Positions 6,072 to 9,622 of a stretch of DNA of 9,622 bases are shown piece by piece. The notes under the pieces were generated by a model that ran no database searches, was not told where the DNA came from, and worked only from the letters and a program-made list of their open reading frames with translations. The DNA is taken from NCBI GenBank assembly GCA_030616835.1, contig JAUWWP010000070.1, positions 1-9,622 on the forward strand. Direction: 5' to 3'. The stretch comes from Deltaproteobacteria bacterium. GTDB taxonomy: Bacteria; Desulfobacterota; G020345765. A program made the translations under genes and the position numbers. The first letter of the stretch is position 1, and each line of letters begins with the position of its first letter.

Positions 6072-7589
6072 TCAGTCCAGGTATCTCCTCTTGTTCTCCA
6101 GGATGTACTGCCCGGTCCGGGTGGCGAGCGCCATGATGGTCTCCTGCGGGTTCACGCCCAGCGAGCTCGGGACCACGCCCCCGTCCGCGATGAAGAGCCG
6201 CTCCGCATCCCAGCTCTCGCCCCAGGGATTGGTCACCGAACGCTTAGGGTTGGCGCCCATCCTGCAGGTGGCAAAGGCGTGCACGGTGAGGATCTCTATC
6301 TCGTCCGGCTTGATGTTGGCGTCATAGATCTTCCTGATCTCATCCGGCCCCTTGATCTCTGTGAGCCTGGCAAAGGGCAGGATCACCCGCCGGGCCCCGG
6401 CCGTGAACAGGAGCTCGGAAAGGAGCGCAGTGGCCCGGATCAGCCGGTCGGTCTCCATATGATCAATGTTGTAATAGGCCAGGGGCTCGCCCCAGAGTGC
6501 CCGCTTGACCACGCCCGTCGTGGTGTCGTCAACCAACGAGCCCGCGATCAGCATATGATTCCAGAGCTCCATAAGCTCCAGGCTGTTTTGGCCGTATTGG
6601 GTGAAGCTCATGGCGGCCAGCCCAGGATGGACCACACCGATGGCCATCAAGATCCCTTCGTCAATGAAGTGGTGTATCTGGTGGCCCTGGTGCACGCCCT
6701 TCCAGTAGTAGACCGGGTCATCAAAGACGCCCACCACCTTGACATTGGGATGGCAGTGGAAGTGCTTACCCACATTATTGTTCTTGATCCCGGAGTTCAT
6801 GAGCATTACCGGGGTCTGGAGGGCACCACCCGCAAGCACGATCACCCTGGCCTTAACCGTGAGCTTATACGGCTTCTTCTTCCCGGTCTGCCGGTCCAGA
6901 ACCCTGGCCTCCACTGTCTGGGCGATCCTGTTCTTCATCTTGACCTTGATTGCCTTCACATCGGTATAAAGCCGGGCCCCCCTGTCCAGGGCGCGGGGGA
7001 TGTAGGTAATGAGCACGGACTGCTTCCTGTCGGTTGGACACCCGAAAACGCAGATGCCCTCGCCGGTGCAGCCCTTTTGGTTCCTTCTGTTGGGGTGAAT
7101 GAGCCAGCCCAGCTTATCCGCGGCCTGGCGGAAGAGCATGTCGCCCCTGCCCAGGGATTCCGGGCTTTGGGGGGCCACATTGATCCTCTCCTCCACCTTC
7201 TCGAAGAAAGGCTCCAGGTTCTCGGGAGTAAGGTCGGTAAGCCCCATCTCCCAGCGCCACCTCCGGAGGACCTTCTCGGGCGTGCGCCAGCACATACCTC
7301 CGTTGATGATCGTGGATCCACCTACGCACCGGCCCTCTTGAAAAATGATGTTGGGCTTGCCCATGATCGCGGAGGCGCCCCCGTCCCGGCAAAGCATGGT
7401 AATGGCCTTTCCCGGGTCCAGGGAGAACTCTTTGCTCGGGTAGTAGCCGCCCTCCTCAAGGATCACCACCTCCAGGCCGCCCTCGGAAAGCTCCGCGGCA
7501 ATCGCGCCGCCGCCCGCGCCCGAGCCCACCACGCAGACATCGCAGGTCTCAACCACATCCTGGTTTATCTGTTCGCCGATCGTGATCAT
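6072..7589 (-). CDS. GMC-family FAD-dependent oxidoreductase, probable alcohol oxidoreductase large subunit
   Basis: This is a flavoprotein of the glucose-methanol-choline family that oxidises an alcohol to an aldehyde or ketone. The 505 residues begin with a Rossmann ADP-binding segment, CVVGSGAGGGAIAAEL (19-34), with Glu45 at the end of strand 2. GRCVGGSTIINGG (86-98) is the FAD-contacting GMC loop. A cysteine-containing segment, Cys174, Cys180 and Cys184 before PTDRKQS, resembles the GCP.GAKQS stretch common in long-chain alcohol oxidase relatives. C-terminal catalytic residues are His437 (HAFATCRMG) and Asn480 (GVNPQET), and FIADGGVVPSSLG (466-478) is the second FAD motif. No Tat or Sec signal is visible, so it is probably cytoplasmic. 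Its start overlaps the stop of the 189-residue gene (ATGA), implying coupled translation and a complex. Family is sure; substrate, possibly a long-chain or cyclic alcohol, is inference. Confidence 0.92.
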   Translation of the reverse strand: MITIGEQINQDVVETCDVCVVGSGAGGGAIAAELSEGGLEVVILEEGGYYPSKEFSLDPGKAITMLCRDGGASAIMGKPNIIFQEGRCVGGSTIINGGMCWRTPEKVLRRWRWEMGLTDLTPENLEPFFEKVEERINVAPQSPESLGRGDMLFRQAADKLGWLIHPNRRNQKGCTGEGICVFGCPTDRKQSVLITYIPRALDRGARLYTDVKAIKVKMKNRIAQTVEARVLDRQTGKKKPYKLTVKARVIVLAGGALQTPVMLMNSGIKNNNVGKHFHCHPNVKVVGVFDDPVYYWKGVHQGHQIHHFIDEGILMAIGVVHPGLAAMSFTQYGQNSLELMELWNHMLIAGSLVDDTTTGVVKRALWGEPLAYYNIDHMETDRLIRATALLSELLFTAGARRVILPFARLTEIKGPDEIRKIYDANIKPDEIEILTVHAFATCRMGANPKRSVTNPWGESWDAERLFIADGGVVPSSLGVNPQETIMALATRTGQYILENKRRYLD

Positions 7590-7603
7590 TCCTTCACCTC
7601 CTT
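7586..7603 (-). promoter_or_regulatory. Translational-coupling site: ATGA overlap with embedded Shine-Dalgarno
   Basis: On the minus strand the last codons of the 189-residue gene read AAG GAG GTG AAG GAA TGA. AAGGAGGTGA (7594-7603) is a near-perfect anti-16S match. The GMC start ATG (7587-7589) shares bases with the upstream TGA (7586-7588). The protein tail KEVKE therefore doubles as the ribosome site, pointing to tightly matched production of the two proteins. Confidence 0.75.
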
Positions 7604-8155
7604 GGTCTCCGCGCTTTCTTCTGGCGGCATAGTGTCATGAGTGATCAGGTCAACATGATCATAGGCCGGCCAGGGGATGCGGGAGTTGCGGTCATAGCCC
7701 AGCTCCCGGAAGAATTTGCAGACTTCGGGGTCGCAGGCCTCGCCCTTATTCACCCGCTCGATGTGCCCGGGAAGGTCATAGCCGATATGTTCCATGACCT
7801 GGGGGAGGGAATAGAAGGCGGTGAGGCAGAGCCCCTTTACCCCCTTGATCAGGTCACGGCGGAGGGCCATCCTGCTCTCGATCCATCCCGTGACATATGC
7901 ATCCCTCTTGCTCAGGGAGAGCCGGGTGAAGGGCTTGAGCCAGGCTTTGAAAATAAAGGTGCCGTACTCCAGCAGATACAGACCCAAGGGAAATGCAATC
8001 TTCATGTGCCAGGGAAAAAAGGAATAGAAATCGTCCAGGAATTCGAGCATCTCATCCTCAACCGGTAGGTCAAAGCCCGGTTTCCTGGGCTTGACCACCT
8101 CGATCAAGGCCCGGACGATCTTTCTCGCCTTTCTGGGAAGATGTCCTTTGTTCAT
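7586..8155 (-). CDS. Small partner of GMC oxidoreductase, like the N-terminal domain of long-chain alcohol oxidases
   Basis: The product has 189 residues. The segment FTRLSLSKRDAYVTGWIES (76-94), then RRDLIKGVKGLCLTAFYSLP (99-118) and IGYD (124-127), follows a pattern I associate with the N-terminal domain of fatty alcohol oxidases: an F-T-x-L-S segment, a W, an RR, a helix rich in K and F, and a closing GYD. Gluconate 2-dehydrogenase subunit 3 has a comparable helical layout. Residues 50-72 are hydrophobic enough for membrane or lipid contact, but no signal peptide is present. The N-terminus is basic and the tail is acidic and probably disordered (178-189). Three cysteines occur (110, 141, 146) without a metal motif. 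AAGGAGG lies eight bases before the ATG. It overlaps the GMC gene by four bases. The likely role is a chaperone-like or substrate-channel subunit of that enzyme; this is inference. Confidence 0.75.
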   Translation of the reverse strand: MNKGHLPRKARKIVRALIEVVKPRKPGFDLPVEDEMLEFLDDFYSFFPWHMKIAFPLGLYLLEYGTFIFKAWLKPFTRLSLSKRDAYVTGWIESRMALRRDLIKGVKGLCLTAFYSLPQVMEHIGYDLPGHIERVNKGEACDPEVCKFFRELGYDRNSRIPWPAYDHVDLITHDTMPPEESAETKEVKE

Positions 8156-8205
8156 CAGTCGATCCTCCTTTCCTGCTACACATATATATATCTACCTTAG
8201 ATGGA

Positions 8206-8304
8206 TTGAACCACGAATTTCACGAATTACACGAAGAAATTTCCCTTTTGGGATTTGAACCACGAATTACACGAATTACACGAAGCGACTTTCCCTTTTG
8301 GGAT
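8206..8304. repeat. Tandem duplication of a 49-50-bp CACGAATT-type repeat
   Basis: Two copies begin at 8206 and 8255 with TTGAACCACGAATT and run through TTCCCTTTTGGGAT. They are offset by 49 nt, rising to 50 after a one-base indel. The first 30 nt of copy 1 are identical to 5924-5953. They sit in the 239-nt gap 8156-8394 between the small GMC partner and the 179-residue gene. The rest of the gap holds an AT run (8181-8192) that could be part of a promoter for the small gene, though I find no convincing -35. Confidence 0.75.
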
Positions 8305-8326
8305 TTGGTCAGAGAATTTTTGCCCT

Positions 8327-8376
8327 TACTACTCCCTGCTATTCCTTGCTATCCCCTGCTATTCCCTACTATTTTG
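8327..8376. repeat. Five degenerate 10-bp tandem repeats
   Basis: The five units are TACTACTCCC, TGCTATTCCT, TGCTATCCCC, TGCTATTCCC and TACTATTTTG. The 10-bp period is close to one helical turn. The array starts 22 nt beyond the 49-50-bp duplication and ends 18 nt from the 3' end of the 179-residue gene. Confidence 0.65.
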
Positions 8377-8394
8377 CAGATTGGGCTTTGTCCA

Positions 8395-8934
8395 TTATTC
8401 CACCTCGGTTGGTGCTTTCCGGTCCCGTTCGATAATGAAGAATGAGGGCAGGATCCGGGCAGGGCCGATGGCGGTATAGGCCTTTCCCAGGTAGAGGTCA
8501 TCGTTGTTAGGGTCAACCTGCTTCAGGTAGTCCCGGAGGAAGCTCCCCTCCCAGGGCCAATTCTTGCCGTCGCCGTAGTTAAGGATCAGGGCGCCCGGCT
8601 CCTTTTTCTCGGGTCCATCCGGGGTGACTTTCTTTACCGAGTAGAACCCCATGCGCCTGGGGTTATGGTCCACCGGCTGGCAGCGCCAGGGCTCTTCGAT
8701 CGGACCCTGGTAGATCGGGACGTTGTAGCCCCAGTACCCGTCACCCTTCTTGTAGAAGCCCTTCTTGAACTTCTTGATGCCCAGGATCTTGGTGAAGAAG
8801 GGGACATTATAGCCCCGGAACTCCCAGCCCACGAGCTTTTCCGGGTCCGGAGTCTTGCCGTTCCTGAAGATTTCTTCAAGCTCCTGGTTAGAAAGCCTGG
8901 CCAGGTCTTCGAGTGTTCTTTTCTTCCCCTTCAT
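8395..8934 (-). CDS. Conserved-looking hypothetical protein upstream of the GMC pair
   Basis: I do not recognise this 179-residue protein with confidence. After a charged helical start (1-28) it is rich in aromatic residues and glycine: LVGWEFRGYNVPFF (34-47), a lysine/tyrosine-rich turn region (54-70), then NYGDGKNWPWEGSFLRDYLKQV (119-140), a DDLYLGKAY stretch and a closing FFIIER. No signal peptide or membrane helix is visible, so it is probably cytoplasmic. The plan, W-x-G near the start, an RDYL..VD segment and a final FF.x.ER, loosely recalls the GXWXG/DUF4334 layout and calycin-like small-molecule binders. This is weak inference. AGGAGG lies six bases before the ATG, supporting the start. 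It is on the same strand 239 nt before the GMC pair, separated by repeats, so co-transcription is possible but unproven. Confidence 0.8.
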   Translation of the reverse strand: MKGKKRTLEDLARLSNQELEEIFRNGKTPDPEKLVGWEFRGYNVPFFTKILGIKKFKKGFYKKGDGYWGYNVPIYQGPIEEPWRCQPVDHNPRRMGFYSVKKVTPDGPEKKEPGALILNYGDGKNWPWEGSFLRDYLKQVDPNNDDLYLGKAYTAIGPARILPSFFIIERDRKAPTEVE

Positions 8935-9060
8935 CTTATCCTCCTCTTATCAATAAAGTAGTCTACAATATATCGAGTAAAATTACAAAGTATTATCATC
9001 TGAAGTTTCCTTAAAATTTCTTCTAGTATTCCATATACTGGATATCCGGGAATTTTTACG

Positions 9061-9091
9061 TCGGCTGAGCCCCGATGGGCATCGGGGCCGA
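9061..9091. repeat. GC-rich hairpin repeat
   Basis: GCCCCGAT (9069-9076) pairs with ATCGGGGC (9081-9088) around a 4-nt loop. An outer TCGG (9061-9064) can pair with CCGA (9088-9091), sharing one base with the inner stem. The core CCCCGATGGGCATCGGGG nearly repeats the centre of the palindrome at 1405-1438, so the two are probably members of one family. Confidence 0.55.
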
Positions 9092-9123
9092 AGTCCAACT
9101 CCGCAATACTATCCGCATGATTC

Positions 9124-9155
9124 CTCTCCCCTCGGGGAGAGATTAGGTGAGGGGG
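9124..9155. repeat. CTCTCCCC hairpin repeat
   Basis: CTCTCCCC (9124-9131) and GGGGAGAG (9134-9141) form an 8-bp stem with a 2-nt TC turn. ATTAGGTGAGGGGG follows. This wording matches a common dispersed palindromic repeat of many bacterial genomes. No U-tract is present. Confidence 0.55.
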
Positions 9156-9491
9156 ATTACAATCTCCAATCTATTGCTACTGCATCTATAAACACCTGAA
9201 TCCTCGACCCTTTGAACCCTATCTTTTGTCATTTGAACTTAAGACTTGTCCGCCTCCTTCCGCCGCAGGCGGATTCTGTCACTTGCCATCAGGCTCCAGT
9301 TCCTTGGTAGTTTTGACAGTTTTTGGGGAAAAGACCCAACCCTGAATTCTGCTTTGCGAGATGATCAGGCTTTTTTCAGGTATGCGAGGGGTATTTGAGG
9401 TGGTGGCAGAAATGGAGAGAGTTAGCTGCGGATTGCTCACTTAAGAACATGTTTTAGAAAATCTCTTGCTTTCAGAATCTGTATGTTTTCG

Positions 9492-9533
9492 GAAAGAAAT
9501 AGGGGACGTTATGAAAGAAATAGGGGACGTTAT
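9492..9533. repeat. Perfect 21-bp tandem duplication
   Basis: Two head-to-tail identical 21-bp units (9492-9512 and 9513-9533) contain AAATAGGGGACGTTAT. They lie seven bases beyond the stop of a minus-strand open frame at the window edge. ATAGGGGACGTT-type motifs are, from memory, often found next to REP-associated Y1 (IS200-like) transposase genes. The duplication is seen directly; that association is inference. Confidence 0.7.
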
Positions 9534-9540
9534 TGAAATA

Positions 9541-9622
9541 TTAACTTGTTGTCAATATCTCCTTGATTATATTAGATATTTCTTCTTTGCTTTCCGGCTT
9601 TCGTCCCCAGTGTAACGCCTTG
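9541..9622 (-). CDS. Possible C-terminal fragment of a minus-strand gene cut by the window edge
   Basis: Reading the minus strand from 9621, 26 codons are open and end in TAA at 9541-9543, giving a peptide that includes LHWGRKPESKEEISN and ends IIKEILTTS. The charged, helix-forming composition is protein-like. The tandem ATAGGGGACGTT repeat beyond its stop suggests the tail of a REP-associated or IS200-like transposase, but no diagnostic residue is inside the window. It may equally be chance open frame. Confidence 0.3.
   Translation of the reverse strand, partial: KALHWGRKPESKEEISNIIKEILTTS

Larger units (their letters stand above)
8935..9540. other. Non-coding, repeat-rich gap
   Basis: About 600 nt hold no gene I can support. 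After an AT-rich stretch that probably carries the promoter of the 179-residue gene come a CCCCGAT/ATCGGGG hairpin, a CTCTCCCC/GGGGAGAG hairpin, and text (9197-9222) echoing 3032-3055. A TCCGCC/GGCGGA hairpin lies near 9249-9273, and the 21-bp tandem repeat closes the gap. The middle (9290-9490) has only short open stretches without good ribosome sites. Confidence 0.6.

Noticed and set aside
5903..6327. Short plus-strand frames starting NHEFHELHE-like
   Set aside because: The peptide is only the CACGAATT repeat translated. The same peptide appears at 8206-8300, and there is no ribosome site.
6279..7640. Open frame of 453 codons on the plus strand, antisense to the GMC gene
   Set aside because: It mirrors a GC-rich gene with clear FAD motifs. 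Its own translation is low-complexity in H, P, G and L and has no domain or good ribosome site.
8206..8304. Possible CRISPR-like repeats
   Set aside because: There are only two tandem copies with no unique spacers and no cas genes; a plain duplication explains them.
8206..8479. Plus-strand frames of 74-79 codons with NHEFHELHE and a hydrophobic stretch
   Set aside because: They translate the tandem CACGAATT repeat and the 10-bp array, then run antisense into the 179-residue gene.
9290..9490. Remnant coding sequence in the right-hand gap
   Set aside because: Frames of about 20-55 codons exist, but none has a good start, ribosome site or recognisable motif.

Overview
The window looks like chromosomal sequence from a Gram-negative, repeat-rich bacterium, probably an anaerobic deltaproteobacterium-type lineage (Desulfobacterota or a similar uncultured group). 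This assignment is inference. It rests on a kdsC-type KDO-8-phosphate phosphatase, which implies lipopolysaccharide, a long acyl-CoA dehydrogenase, and gaps full of dispersed palindromes and CACGAATT-type repeats that I associate with such genomes. No rRNA, tRNA or CRISPR array is visible.

Layout, left to right. Positions 1-120 hold two identical 22-bp direct repeats that look like the end of an insertion sequence. They abut a plus-strand gene for a PLP enzyme of the ACC deaminase/D-cysteine desulfhydrase family (205-1299). Every other complete gene is on the minus strand: an MFS transporter (1523-2797), KdsC (3058-3603), a 616-residue acyl-CoA dehydrogenase (3846-5696), a GMC flavoprotein oxidoreductase (6072-7589), its translationally coupled small partner (7586-8155), and an unrecognised 179-residue protein (8395-8934). 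The right end (8935-9622) is non-coding repeat sequence, then a perfect 21-bp tandem duplication and what may be the tail of a minus-strand gene cut by the window edge.

How the genes may work together. The GMC oxidoreductase and its 189-residue partner are the one clear functional unit. They share an ATGA stop/start overlap, and the last codons of the small gene form a near-ideal Shine-Dalgarno for the large one. The small protein resembles the N-terminal domain of long-chain fatty alcohol oxidases, so the pair may be a split alcohol oxidoreductase. The acyl-CoA dehydrogenase downstream would fit oxidation of the resulting acyl chains, but it has its own good promoter and the link is inference. 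The transporter, kdsC and the PLP enzyme look like unrelated singletons.

I did not find a clearly new defence or mobile system. The items most worth checking are the split GMC pair with its orphan upstream neighbour, the insertion-sequence junction at the PLP gene and its effect on the start call, and the several families of palindromic or tandem repeats that occupy nearly every gap.
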